NCBI GenBank assembly: GCA_001724245.1
Contig: MEDX01000007.1
Coordinates: 1-63,158, forward strand
Source of the DNA: Fonticula-like sp. SCN 57-25
Lineage: Eukaryota; Nucleariida; Rotosphaerida
Direction: 5' to 3'
Length of the DNA stretch: 63,158 nt
Below, one piece after another: positions 11,221-21,177 of this stretch. The notes below the pieces were generated by a model. The model saw only the letters and a program-made list of their open reading frames with translations. It was not told the DNA's origin and ran no database searches. Every line of letters starts with the position of its first letter. The first letter of the stretch is position 1. Position numbers and translations under genes: made by a program.

Positions 11221-11755
11221 CGGGTGGCGGGGAGCTGGCGGGGAGAGCGAGGGGTGTCTGCTGGTCGTCTGTGGGGCGTCTCAAACATGATTTACCTCGA
11301 ATGTGATTGGCTCGATATAAGTGGCCAAGCCAATCCGCAAAGGATTTGTGGGGGTGGGTGAGACATCCTACTCGAACAAGTCTCAAGGGGGGCCCACCCG
11401 GCCTGCATATTTTCTTTTTTGCGGTTTCTTTTTTTCGTTGTATTAGCGTCCTTTCCCAAAGGTGCGAATCGGAAGTTCGTTGGGGACCCCTGTCGGTCGG
11501 AGCGGGCTTTGTTGGGCGGCTGGGCGTCAAAGGCGGACGCGCGGAGGTCGCGCGAATGAAGCCTTTTGTTCAGACACTATTTGCTATGAAAAGAAACGGC
11601 GTTTCATTTCACCTTGTTTCGCCTATTTCGACAATCGGAAACAGGGGTCGCTTGTTGTTTTTTCGGCCCTCTATTTCTTTCTTGCCTCGCGTAGCTCTAC
11701 CAGCAGCATTGCTAACGTTTAATTTTTGCCGCGCAGAACCTACAAGTAAAGCATA
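11221..11755. promoter_or_regulatory. Carboxylesterase/RhoGDI intergenic promoter region
   Basis: Gene-free divergent spacer. It contains ATTGG at 11306-11310 and an inverted CCAAT at 11330-11334, the same paired arrangement as upstream of G-alpha. The RhoGDI side has a probable 5'UTR intron ending GCTAACGTTTAATTTTTGCC then GCGCAG at about 11736, 20 nt before the ATG. No conserved reading frame is seen. Confidence 0.45.
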
Positions 11756-12496
11756 ATGGCTGACGACGAGGCCCCCGATCAGACCGCCGGCTACAAGACG
11801 CCCAAGCAGGCGACGCTCGCCGAGATGGAGAAGCTCGACCAGAACGACGACGCCATGCAGAAGTGGAAGGCCTCGCTTGTTAAGGAGACTTTCTGTGCGC
11901 ACTTTTATACTAGTTTGCCGCGCGGTAACTAATGTTTGTTGCAGCCCCCGCTGATGACCCGCGCCGCGTCGTCGTGCTCTCGATGGCCCTCGAGATTGCC
12001 GGCCGCCCGAACCTTGAGCTCGCCCTCGATACCCCCGGTGCGTTTTCACTGCTCGCCGTGTTCGTGCGTACTGACGACCTCACAGAGAAGCTTGCCAAGG
12101 CCAAGGCCACCCCGCTCGTCCTGAAGGAGGGCACTGAGTACCGCCTCACCGTGACGTTCCGCGTGCAGCACGAGATCGTCACCGGCCTCAAGTACCTCCA
12201 GATCGTCAAGCGCAAGGGTGTCAAGGGTGCGCGCGCTGAGCATAGCTCTTATTTTATCATTTGCTGACGGTCCTCTGCCTTTTTCTTGTCTGTCCCCAGT
12301 CGACAAGTCGACCGAGATGATTGGCAGCTATGCTCCCCAGCGCGAGCCCCACGTCAAGCGCTTCCCGCTTGAGCAGGCGCCCTCTGGCATGCTCTTCCGC
12401 GGCACGTACACGGTGCAGAGCAAGTTCCTCGACGACGACAACAACGTTTACCTCGAGTGGGACTGGTCGTTCGATATCAAGAAGGAGTTTGAGTAA
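11756..12496 (+). CDS. Rho GDP-dissociation inhibitor (RhoGDI)
   Basis: Cytosolic chaperone that extracts prenylated Rho GTPases from membranes and keeps them GDP-bound. The N-terminal regulatory arm reads YKTPKQATLAEMEKLDQNDDAMQKWKASL, matching the KSLxEIxxLDxxDESLxKYKxxL pattern. The immunoglobulin-like barrel follows: DPRRVVVLSMALEIAGRP, LKEGTEYRLTVTFRVQHEIVTGLKYLQ, a VDKSTEMIGSYAPQ loop, and RGTYTVQSKFLDDD followed by WDWSFDIKKEF at the end. All are diagnostic. Three coding introns plus a likely 5'UTR intron. About 195 residues, the family length. No Rho gene is in the window. Confidence 0.95.
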
Positions 12497-13666
12497 AGGA
12501 AAAGTGTTGGCAATATGCCCTGCATGATTCTGTTCTTTTTGTCCTTGTTGTGTCGAATGTAGTAGCTATCTTCCTGTCAGCCCTTTCCCCTTTCTTTGTC
12601 TCATGCTCATCACTTGTACCGCATCGTCGCTGTGTGACTCGCTTGTATGTCGTCGTCCTGTGAAGACGTGAGTACAAGCACCATATCTTATTGTCGGCAT
12701 ATCAAAATGATACTCGGTATCTCAAAACCACAACATCAGTAGAAAAATTGCACACAATAGGGGAAAAGGCACCTTAACTGCACACGTTTCTGGCAAGTGT
12801 CACTGTTGCCGCAACCAGACATTGAGTTTAACAAAAACAAAAGCCGTTTACCGGCATATGATTCAGATAACTTATCTTGTCGAGAAGCAATGCTCAGTTG
12901 AGGTGCCACTTTGCCACTTTGCTTCCAATTGTTGTGATCACGTGATGACACATGATTTATACCTTTATTTCGTCCCTGCGATACAGTTCGTGAAGGAAAG
13001 GAATGATAATAAAGTGGAAATATAAGCTGAATGCCCTGAGTCTGTGACGGTTGAAAAATTGTTGAAAGTCGCAAATTGACATTTTTCGCCTATAGATTTA
13101 ACCTTTGGAACCATGTTGATTGCTTTATCCAGTAGGCGGTGTTTTGACCCTAAACTCTTTTTCACTTTTCCAAAACGCTTATTTAACTTACTTGCGCACG
13201 ACAATCGCATATATAAACATTAGAATGAATATTAACATAGATTATACTTGCAAAAATCAAGCAAAAAGTAGATTTTGGTTAATCACCACTGTCATTCGAA
13301 CGACCGATCAATTGTAAAATGTCGGACAAAGGCGTCAACAGCAAACCCCACTGCTTTTTTTATATCAATTTTTCATAATATATTATTCTTGCATTTGAAC
13401 TATGTTTATAATGGTCGCCTTGCGGCCCAATGTTTCAAATGTTGCATTTTACCGGGATCTACATCGTTGCATCTGCGCACATGGCCGGGCCCGCGAAAAA
13501 GCGATACTGTAATCGCTCTAGCCAGGACAAAATAGAGCCACTGACCTACCCAAGTTCTACAGTTAGGCCCCTGCGCGCACCTACAGCCTTAAAAAAGACA
13601 ATTGTCCAAGGCTTCGTGCCCTTGTCCCACAAAGATTGCAGTTTGCACATCAGTTTGCATCCTGCC
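12497..13666. other. AT-rich gene-poor island
   Basis: A gap of 1.17 kb, the longest in the window. From about 12,660 to 13,450 the base composition is visibly AT-rich, in contrast to the GC-rich genes around it. Short reading frames on both strands (for example minus 12,965-13,210) have no family signature and no good splice context. No terminal repeats, polyadenylate tail or transposase motif is recognisable. The last 35 bp hold the TTTGCA promoter copies of the LRR gene. Confidence 0.5.
13637..13660 (+). promoter_or_regulatory. TTTGCA-type element before the LRR gene
   Basis: TTGCAGTTTGCACATCAGTT followed by TGCAT carries two direct TTTGCA copies ending 7 nt before the ATG at 13667. Same element as upstream of EI24, TFIIA and SRP68. 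Confidence 0.5.
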
Positions 13667-15136
13667 ATGCGTCTCACGCTCGCCCGCGTCGTTGAGCTGT
13701 CCGGCGTGGACGTCCGCGATGTCCAGCGCCTTAATGCGTCGGGTCAGGGCATCACTGGTGCGTTCCTTGACTATTTGCGAGGCTATTTGTCTAATGCCGT
13801 TTTGTTGTAGACCTTGATGATCTGAGTGTGTGCGTCAACATGACGCGCCTTGATCTGTCCAAGAACGAGCTGTCAGACATCAAGGGCGTCGCCTTTAACA
13901 AGGAGCTCTCGTGGCTCAGCGTCGCCGGCAACCACCTCAAGGACCTTTCGAACTTCTCTGAATTGTCCAAGCTGAAGGGTACGCAGGGCGCGGTTCCTTT
14001 GCATTGTGTGCTCATGCCATGTGCAGTGCTGACGGCGTCCAACAATGAGATCGCCCGCGTGGAGGGCCTGCATCGCTGCACCAAGCTGAACGCGATCGTC
14101 CTTGCGCACAACCAGATCAAGTACATTCAGGACCTGAGCGCCCTCAAGGAGCTCAACACGATTGTCTTGTCGCACAATCAGCTCGAGCTCATTTCGTCGA
14201 TCGGGCAGCCCACCGGCCTTGTCAAGCTCGCCGTCGCGCACAACAAGCTGCGCATGATCCCCGACCTCACCTTTGCGCCCAAGCTCCAGGAGCTGCGCTG
14301 GAACGACAACAAGCTCCTGAACCTTCCAGAGACGCTCGCGCGCTGCCCCGCGTACGTGCACGTCGCACAATTGCCTTTTGCTCACGCCTATACTCAGGCT
14401 CTCGCTGCTCGACGTTGGAAACAATCTTATCCGGTCGTACGAGGACGTTGCGGTTCTGAGCGACATGCTGCACTTGACACAGCTGACGCTCAAGGGGAAC
14501 CCCATCTGCGACCTGCCCGACTACAAGGTCAAGGTACGCCTTTTAGATAGCAGTGAATGTTACTGACACTCTAGAAAGATCCGCGAGATGGCGCCGAGGC
14601 TGCGCATCCTCGACGGCGACCGCTTTGACGAGGCGTTCCTGCACCGCAAGGCAAAGCGCCAGCTGATGGAGCGGAAGCGCGCCGACGCGACCGAGTTCCG
14701 CCGCCGTGCCGCACACCTGCGCTACGCGGCGTCGGCGTCGGCGACGGCGAGCGAGGACGAGGCGGGCACGCGCGAGGGCACGCCGGAGCAGCAGCCGGAG
14801 CAGCGCAAGAAGAGCAAGCGCGCGGACAGGGAGGAGGAGCGCGAGGAGGAGGCGCCAGCAGAGGGAAAGAAAAAGAAGAAGGCCAAGAAGGAGGCCGAGG
14901 GTGAGGCCGAGAAGGAGGAGAAGCAGGAGAAGAAGGAGAAGCGCAGCAAAAAGCGCAGCGCAGAGGGCGAGGAGGAGAAGAAGGAGGGCGTACACGCAAA
15001 GGCGACGTCGCTCTCGGGCGTCGTCGCCGTTGTCGACAATACGAAAAAGGCCGCCGGGGTGCAGCGCGACTCGCCGGCCGACCTGCTCGCGGCAGCCGCC
15101 GCGCCCGAAGTCGGCTCGCTCGGCGCCTGGGACTAA
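13667..15136 (+). CDS. SDS22-type leucine-rich-repeat protein with charged coiled tail
   Basis: Residues about 1-270 form SDS22-like LRRs of about 22 residues: LTRLDLSKNELSDI-type, LSWLSVAGNHLKDL, LNAIVLAHNQIKYI, LNTIVLSHNQLELI, LVKLAVAHNKLRMI, LSLLDVGNNLI and LTQLTLKGNPI. An LRR-cap segment follows (KIREMAPRLRILDGDRF), as in U2A', LRRC and outer-dynein-light-chain-1 relatives. The rest is a Glu/Lys-rich low-complexity tail with several KKKK clusters, probably nuclear, then SGVVAVVDNTKKAAGVQ and the terminal GSLGAWD. That C-terminal signature also occurs, from memory, in an LRR family conserved in plants and protists. Four introns. Function unknown: either a phosphatase-1 scaffold or a nuclear adaptor would fit. 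Confidence 0.8.
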
Positions 15137-15202
15137 ATTTCTGACATATTGCTTATTTAAAGTTTGTATTGGCCGTTTTGTTGTTATATATAATACACGT
15201 TG

Positions 15203-16460
15203 TCATGGAAAGAGCGGCTCGGTCTCGCGCGGCTCCTCAAACTCGAGGGCCAGCTCAAAGGTATCACTAAGGTACGTCGAGCCGGCTCCGCAGGTCACAT
15301 AGTACGCCACGAACGACTCTTCGGCGGCTGTGCGGGGTGTCAGCATGCTAGTGCGGCAGAGAGAGTTTGCGCACCGACGCGGTACATGCAGTGGCCGTAG
15401 CGCGCGAATGGCAAAAGGCCCTTGCTGCTCGTGGCCATGCTCGGCATGTCGCCGCTCTCCATCATGGCGGCCCACATCTCGAGCGTCGTCCACGTCAGCG
15501 CTGGAATAGCGGGGTCAGCTTAGCGCCAAATTGGATAGGTACGGCGCACTGGCAAGATCGAGGTCGTAGCACTCGGCGGAAGGGGTGCGGCCGTCAAAGC
15601 CGCCGAACACGAGGACGTGCCTCGAGCCGTCCCGCCGCACCACGAGGTCGCCCGTGAGCGTGCGCGCGGTGCCAGGGCAGCGGCCCGATACGTCAATTTC
15701 GCTGAAGGTGGCGGCGCTGTCGCCGAGGTTGAGCATGAAGCCGTCGCTAAAGTACTTGAAGCCTCCGTCGCCCGCATAGCCGCCGTACATAAACACATTG
15801 CCGTCGCCAACGTCGACGGCGAGCATCCCCGCGCGCTCAGTGGGGCGAACCGGGGATGACACGGTGGCATGTTCCCACGCACCGGTGGCTGGCGATCATC
15901 GGTCAGGGGCACAGGACGGCGCAAACGAGCGGGCGCACCAGGCGTAAAGATAAACAATTCATTTGAGTAGCTGGAGTGCGTAAGGGCGCCGCCAAACACG
16001 TAGAGGCGTCCCAGATGCGCAATGCATTGGTGATGGTACCGCGCGGTGGGCACCACATCCCCCTGGAATGTGACACGACGCCAAACGAGTGTATCTACAT
16101 GCAGGAAGTCGATCAGCGGCGCGGCAGCCACGAAAGGGTCAGCGTACCGAGGTTAAGAACGTACATGTCTCCTAGCGCCTGCTTCATAAACAAGCCGCCG
16201 TAGACGTACATTTCGTTACCGACGAGGGTCGCCGAGTGACTGGCGCGAGGAGATGGCCCCTCCCCCGTCGGTGCCAAAAGCTCCACAGTCTTGGCGTTGC
16301 CGTCGAACGCAAACAGATCAGCATGGAACAGTCGCGAGCTGGTCTGGCCCCCAAAGAGAAAGGTTCGGCTGCCGTATGTGATGGACGAGGCAAAGCGCCG
16401 GGCAGAGATGGCCGCGCCACTCAGTGCGACCTTAACCCACGAACATGACACGTTCGACAT
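15203..16460 (-). CDS. Kelch-repeat beta-propeller protein
   Basis: Built of kelch repeats with the usual GG doublets and aromatic residues: RRFASSITYGSRTFLFGGQ, RASHSATLVGNEMYVYGGL, ARYHHQCIAHLGRLYVFGG, a MYGGYAGDGGFKYF blade and HVLVFGGFDGRTP. An intron removes a stretch that would read on in frame, joining VLNL to DTLVWRRV. The C-terminal exon (AYYVTCGAGSTYL) ends in an acidic tail. No BTB, F-box or other fused domain is seen, so it is a bare propeller of about 370 residues. Five introns. Role unknown; such proteins often act as scaffolds or substrate adaptors. Tail to tail with the LRR gene (66 bp). Confidence 0.85.
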
Positions 16461-16689
16461 GGTGACAAGTGAACAAACAACAATAAGCCATCAATGGTAT
16501 CCGTGTGCGCGGCTTTAACAGAAAAATAATACTCTAGTTACGGGCAACACAAATTCTCCACGTTGCGGCTGTTATTGAACGCGTCGGTAACTCACATAGA
16601 CATAAATTTACACGATAAGGGAATGATGGCCACTTGCGCGGCCGTTTCCAAAAATCCTTTGTGCACAAAGAGAGCGGGGGTAGGGCTGT

Positions 16690-17134
16690 CTAAGCAGAAA
16701 TCGGGCGCTTGGATGCTTCTAGTTCAGCAGCAGCGCGGCTCGCATAGTGCTCCGCCTTCTCCTTGCGGTACTGGCTCAGGCCGGCGGGATTCTCGTGGGG
16801 GATAACATCGACCTGGAGGACCTCCTTCACCTACCATTCAGCGCGAGCGCAAGGAAACACACACCAACTGGTAAGCAAAGAAGCCACGGAAACAGGCTGC
16901 TTCGGGAGGGCACGGCGTACCTTGAGAAGCATGCCGGCCAAGGACGGCGTGGCCGTGCGCACGATCGTGTGCTCGCGCCACCGCAACCCGATGGCGTGAA
17001 TGACACGGCGCTTGTTCTCAGGCAAACCTAAAAGTGGTCATTAGCAACATTGGCGTCAATTATGTGTGAGCCGTACCCATGATCCCGCGCACGAGCTTGA
17101 TGCGGTACGCGAGCAGTCCCGGCGGTCCCGACAT
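16690..17134 (-). CDS. MRPL30: Mitochondrial large-subunit ribosomal protein uL30m
   Basis: Small protein of about 105 residues in three exons. Exon 1 gives SGPPGLLAYRIKLVRGIMG, the uL30 beta-strand with the bacterial-type RS/RG motif. Exon 2 is LPENKRRVIHAIGLRWREHTIV, the canonical L30 helix region, then RTATPSLAGMLLK. Exon 3 is VKEVLQVDVIPH plus a charged tail. The bacterial-type sequence and the lack of the long cytosolic L7 extension mark it as organellar. The N-terminal targeting signal is short. Head to head with cytosolic eS26 across 151 bp. Confidence 0.85.
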
Positions 17135-17285
17135 GCTTGCTTCCACTATGTGACCGATCAAAATCGTCTCTGATCAAGATTGCGTTGAGACGAAATCCGG
17201 AAATAAAGCGATCCGACTCTGCTGCAGTGTCGCCCTCTCTCATCGCGCCAGCGCATCCCTGAACAGTTTGCGTTTGAGGCAACCA

Positions 17286-18232
17286 TGGTACGTCCGCGCT
17301 GGCAATGTAGCTGGGAGTGGCGCTCTCTGTTGTGGGCGTGATGTGTTTTGTGGGAGGGAAGCTTTGATGGAGCGATGGCGGATGGCAGATGAGCGCGAGC
17401 GAGGATGGAGGGAGTCGCGTAGCAGAGTCGGTAGTGGAGAGTCGCGACGCGACAATCATCCATAGCGGAGCAGAGGAAAGCGTGCCACGGTCACCGCGCG
17501 CTTCCCCATGCTTGATGGAGTTTGGGTGTTTGTCGTAGCGGTGGCTGTGGAGGGGCTGGACTTGTGGATGGATGTGCATCCACTGGATGCCATCAATGGA
17601 TGAATCGTTGCATCCGCTCCGTTCAGCAGCGTATCCCTGCCTGCAGCAGCGTCCGCCTTCCGCCATCCGCTCGTGTGTTGTTTTGTGTGTTGGGTTTTTG
17701 ATGTGTTGGTGATACCTGGACTATTCAGCGCACTTTTGTTTTGGAGATCTCTTTGCTTACATTCGATGCGCGATGATAGACCCAGAAGCGTCGTAACAAC
17801 GGTCGCTCCAAGCACGGCCGCGGCCACGTTAAGCACGTCCGCTGCGCCAACTGCGCTCGCTGCGTCCCGAAGGTACGGCGATCTTTTTTTTTAGCTTTGT
17901 TTTCTAATCGATTGATGTGTTTAGGACAAGGCCATCAAGCGCTTCATGGTCCGCAACATGGTCGAGCAGGCTGCCGTCCGTGATATTACGGAGGCCTCTG
18001 TCTACGAGGGTGCGTTTTTTCTCTTTCCTGTAACTTTTTTTGCTGATGTTTCTGTTTAGTGTACGCCATCCCGAAGCTGTACATTAAGATGCAGTACTGC
18101 GTCTCGTGCGCCATCCACTCGCACATTGTCCGCGTGCGGTCGGCCGAGACCCGCCGCTCGCGCGACCCGCCGCCGCGCTTCCGCTTCAAGGATGGCAAGA
18201 AGGTTACCGTCGCCGCTGGCAAGAAGGCGTAA
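17286..18232 (+). CDS. RPS26: Cytosolic ribosomal protein eS26
   Basis: 40S ribosomal subunit protein at the mRNA exit site. The first coding exon is the ATG alone (17286-17288). A 491-nt intron (17289-17779) follows, then [20 protein letters not shown], then [11 protein letters not shown] with the zinc-binding CxxC, then [28 protein letters not shown]. The last exon starts [28 protein letters not shown] (second CxxC). RDPPPRFR is the family signature near the end. About 115 residues, normal. The ATG-only exon is unusual but gives exactly the conserved eS26 N terminus. Confidence 0.95.
17289..17779 (+). other. Long first intron of eS26
   Basis: At 491 nt this intron is several times the local norm. 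It opens with GTACGT and closes with GATGATAG. It contains repeated GATGG words (for example near 17,385-17,420 and 17,565-17,605) and short inverted repeats such as GGATG/CATCC around 17,565-17,600. Ribosomal protein introns often host enhancers or snoRNAs, but a convincing box C/D pair was not found here. Confidence 0.5.
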
Positions 18233-18520
18233 ACGTTCTTTCCATAATGTTCATACTTTCTTTTTAATTTGCCTCACTTTTCGTGGTGGTGCCACAAAAT
18301 GACCCGGTGCATGCGCCGGAATAAATGGGACTGCCATGACGATTTTTATGCAGCTAACGCGGGGGGTGGGGGAGACACATATTTGGTTCACTGGAGCGGC
18401 TTCTCGTCAGAGAATGGAATAGGCATATAGGTTATTATATTCACGCGACAGACATGAATGAAGGGAAGAAGAGTCGGAAAAACGGCATTGTTAAACTATA
18501 AAAGATGTCTACAAAGTAAA

Positions 18521-20806
18521 TTAGGCCGTAGTGCTGGGCACCTCGGTCAATTTGAGAACCTTGCCCATAGCAATTGTCTTGCCGCCGCCGCGCAGCGAGA
18601 AGCGGCCGAGCTGCGGGTAGTCCTCGTAGCGCTCGACGCAGAGCGTGTTCTCGCACACGATGCGGCAAATGCAGACCTGGCCGGCCTTGACAAAGTTCGG
18701 CGGGTCGCGGGTGCGCTTGCCCGTCTTCTTGTCGATGAGGTGGAGGAAGGCCTCGATGGTCACCTCCTCAATGCACGTGTGCAAATGCATGACGGCCTGG
18801 AAGCCGGCCACGATGATGCTCTCGTACTCGACAATGGCCAGCTGAGCGATGAACACGCGCGATGTGAGGACCGGCTTGCGCGGGTTGCACACCACAAAGC
18901 CAACAGAGACGTCCTATCAAAAGGTGAGCAAAAGAGAGAGGCAAAAAGTACACGCACGTCTTCCTCGGCGCCCTTGATACGAAGGCGGACGTTGTCACCC
19001 GCACGGGCGAACGGCGCTTCCTCCTCATCAATGGTGATGCCCGAAACTTCAATGACGTGCTGCACGGTCTGTTAGCAACTATCGCGTTATATGCTAATAC
19101 GGTCGTACGCGGTTGGGCATGACGAGAAGGCGCTGGTTGAGCTTGATGTAGCCCGACTCGACCTTCCCGGCGATCATGGTTCCCATGTCCCTGAACTTTT
19201 CCATGATGGGCATGCGGAGCGGCTGGTCGACGGGGCGCTTGATGGGGTCGAGGCTGTCGAGGAGCTCGAGGAGCGACGGGCCCTCGTGCCACGAGCACAC
19301 GCTCTTGTCGACGCGGTCCTTGACGTTGGCGCCCGAAAAGCCCGAGATGGGGAGGAAGTCGACGTCGGTCTTGAGGTTGAAGCCGGTCGACTTGATGAAC
19401 GGCTTGAGCTTGTCGAGGATCTCGTTGTAGCGGTCGGCAGACCACGCGACGGTCGAGTCGTCCATCTTGTTGATGGCGACAACGAGGCGGCGGAGGCCCG
19501 CCATCTTGGCGAGCAGCACGTGCTCGCGCGTCTGGCCGCCCTTTTCGTAACCGGCCTCAAACTCACCCTTGCGGGCCGAGATGATCAGGATGCCGACGTC
19601 GGCCTGAGCGGCGCCGCCAATCATGTTGGGCACAAAGGCCTTGTGGCCGGGGGCGTCGAGAATCGTGTAGCGCTTCTTCTCAGTCTCAAAGTAGCCGCGG
19701 CCGACCTCGACGGTCTTGCCCTTGTCGCGCTCCTCGGGGTTCGTGTCGAGCGCCCACGAAAGGAACCACGACTCACGGCCCTTCTCCTTGGCGTCGCGCT
19801 CGTACTTTTCAAGCGTGCGCTTGTCGACCTGGCCGGTAAGGAAAAGAATGTGGCCACCCATCGTGGACTTGCCGGCATCTGCGCAGAGTTAATATCAGAA
19901 AAGAAAGACAGCGCAAAGGAAAGAATAGGAACGGGTAAAAAGAGGCGAAAAGGGAAAAGCAAGAATTTGAGCTCTAAAATAGCGCGTCACACTGCAAACA
20001 GACAAAAAAACAAAGATAGAGAGCGTACCGACGTGTCCAATGAAAATGATGTTGAGGTGCTCCTTCTCGTCCTGCACCGTGAGCTCGGCCGGGATCGTGT
20101 CGTCCTCGGTGTCATCAACGGTGAGCGCGGAGAGCGCCTCGGCCGGCGGCTCGTCAACGTCCATCTGCTTGTCCTCCTCCTTGGCCTTGGCGGGCTTGGG
20201 CGCCTCCGCAGCGGGCTTCGCGGGCTCGGCGGCGGGCTTGGCCGGCTCAGCGGCGGGCTTGGCCACCTCCGAGTCGACCTCCATGGCCGGCTCAGCGGGC
20301 TTGGCCGGGGCGGCGGACGAAAGGCTCTTCACCTGCGCGGGACCGCTCGAGAGCGACTTGACCTGCGCGGGGCCGCTCGAGAGCGACTTGACCTGGGCCG
20401 GGCCGCTGGAAAGAGACTTGACCTGCGCGGGGCCGCTGGAAAGGGACTTGACGACCGCAGGGCCGGTCGATTGCGTCGGCGTCGGCAGCGGGTACGCAGG
20501 GGTCTTAACCTCGGGCTGACCCTGGTACGCCTGCTGCTGCGGCTGCTGCTGGTAATAGCCCTGCTGCTGGGGCGGGTAATAGCCCTGCTGCTGCGGGGGG
20601 TAATAGCCCTGCTGCTGGGGAGGGTAGTAACCCTGCTGCTGGGGAGGGTAGTAGCCCTGCTGCTGGGGCGGGTAGTAGCCCTGCTGGGGCTGGCCGTACG
20701 ACGGCGCGTACGCATCATAGCCGTTCGGCACAAAGGCAGGCACATTCGCGTTCATGCGCGGGCGCTGGCCCTGCTGGCCCTGCTGCTGCTGCTGCCAATC
20801 TCCCAT
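18521..20806 (-). CDS. eRF3: Translation termination factor eRF3 (GTPase) with prion-like N terminus
   Basis: GTPase that delivers eRF1 at stop codons. The start at 20806 gives MGDWQQQQQGQQGQ. Residues about 40-100 hold five GYYPPQQQ repeats and a QQQPQQQ run, as in yeast Sup35. Next come four to five SSGPAQVKSL decamers, then an acidic Ala/Pro/Lys middle domain. The EF1A-like GTPase has GHV-type P-loop joined across an intron to STMGGHILFLTGQVDKRT, then DAPGHKAFVPNMIGGAAQAD and NKMDD, plus the eRF3-type GKTVEVGRGYF switch. Barrel domains contain VSGYIKL-type and HVIEVSGITI strands and end KVLKLTEVPS. Five introns; about 680 residues. Only a few kb from Pelota. Confidence 0.95.
20325..20460 (-). 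repeat. Tandem SSGPAQVKSL decapeptide repeat in eRF3
   Basis: On the minus strand a 30-nt unit encoding SSGPAQVKSL is repeated four to five times with near-identical nucleotides. This indicates recent tandem amplification. It lies between the Q-rich and acidic segments of eRF3. Confidence 0.8.
20553..20690 (-). repeat. Tandem GYYPPQQQ repeat (prion-like) in eRF3
   Basis: A 24-nt unit encoding GYYPPQQQ is present five times, with a final degenerate GYYQQQPQQQ copy. Copies differ mainly at third codon positions. The composition (Gln, Tyr, Gly, Pro) parallels the oligopeptide repeats of yeast Sup35. Confidence 0.85.
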
Positions 20807-21177
20807 TCTTTGCGAGATCTCGTCGACTCGATCGACCGAGGCCGTGTCACCGCTGAAAGAGAAATCAAATCGATCCACGTGGTTAAGCACGCGCAATCAA
20901 GCACAACCGAAAGGGGTGCACACCAAAGAGTGGCGCTCGCGCTGCGCCTGAAAACACCAGAAAAATGCATATCACGGTGAAAAATATGCAGCATGCACCA
21001 TATTTCTTTTGATACGTGCACAGTATATTTTCGTTTTCATGTGTTTGGAGCATTTTCCCGGTGGGCCAAATAGGTATAGAAGTGAAAATAAATGACTGTA
21101 GCGCACATTCGGTAAAGGCATTGTTTATTTCTGAAAATGAATGGTATCGTTTAAAATAGAATAAGAGTGTACAAAAC
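20807..21177. other. Spacer between eRF3 5' end and the coiled-coil gene 3' end
   Basis: AT-richer spacer of about 370 bp, both flanking genes on the minus strand. It should contain the eRF3 promoter and 5'UTR and the 3'UTR of the neighbour. An in-frame extension upstream of the eRF3 start exists but its start is not ATG and it lacks the Q-rich character. No TTTGCA or CCAAT pair was spotted. Confidence 0.4.

Noticed and set aside
12965-13210. Short minus-strand frame in the AT-rich island
   Set aside because: Lysine/serine-rich without family match, splice sites or promoter copies; expected by chance in AT-rich DNA.
13667-15136. Annotating the LRR gene as SDS22
   Set aside because: The long charged tail and the GAWD terminus are not in SDS22, so only an SDS22-type repeat class is claimed.
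19091-20980. 629-codon plus-strand frame with LLGRVIALLLRG repeats
   Set aside because: Antisense of eRF3. The repeats are the mirror of the GYYPPQQQ and SSGPAQVKSL arrays.
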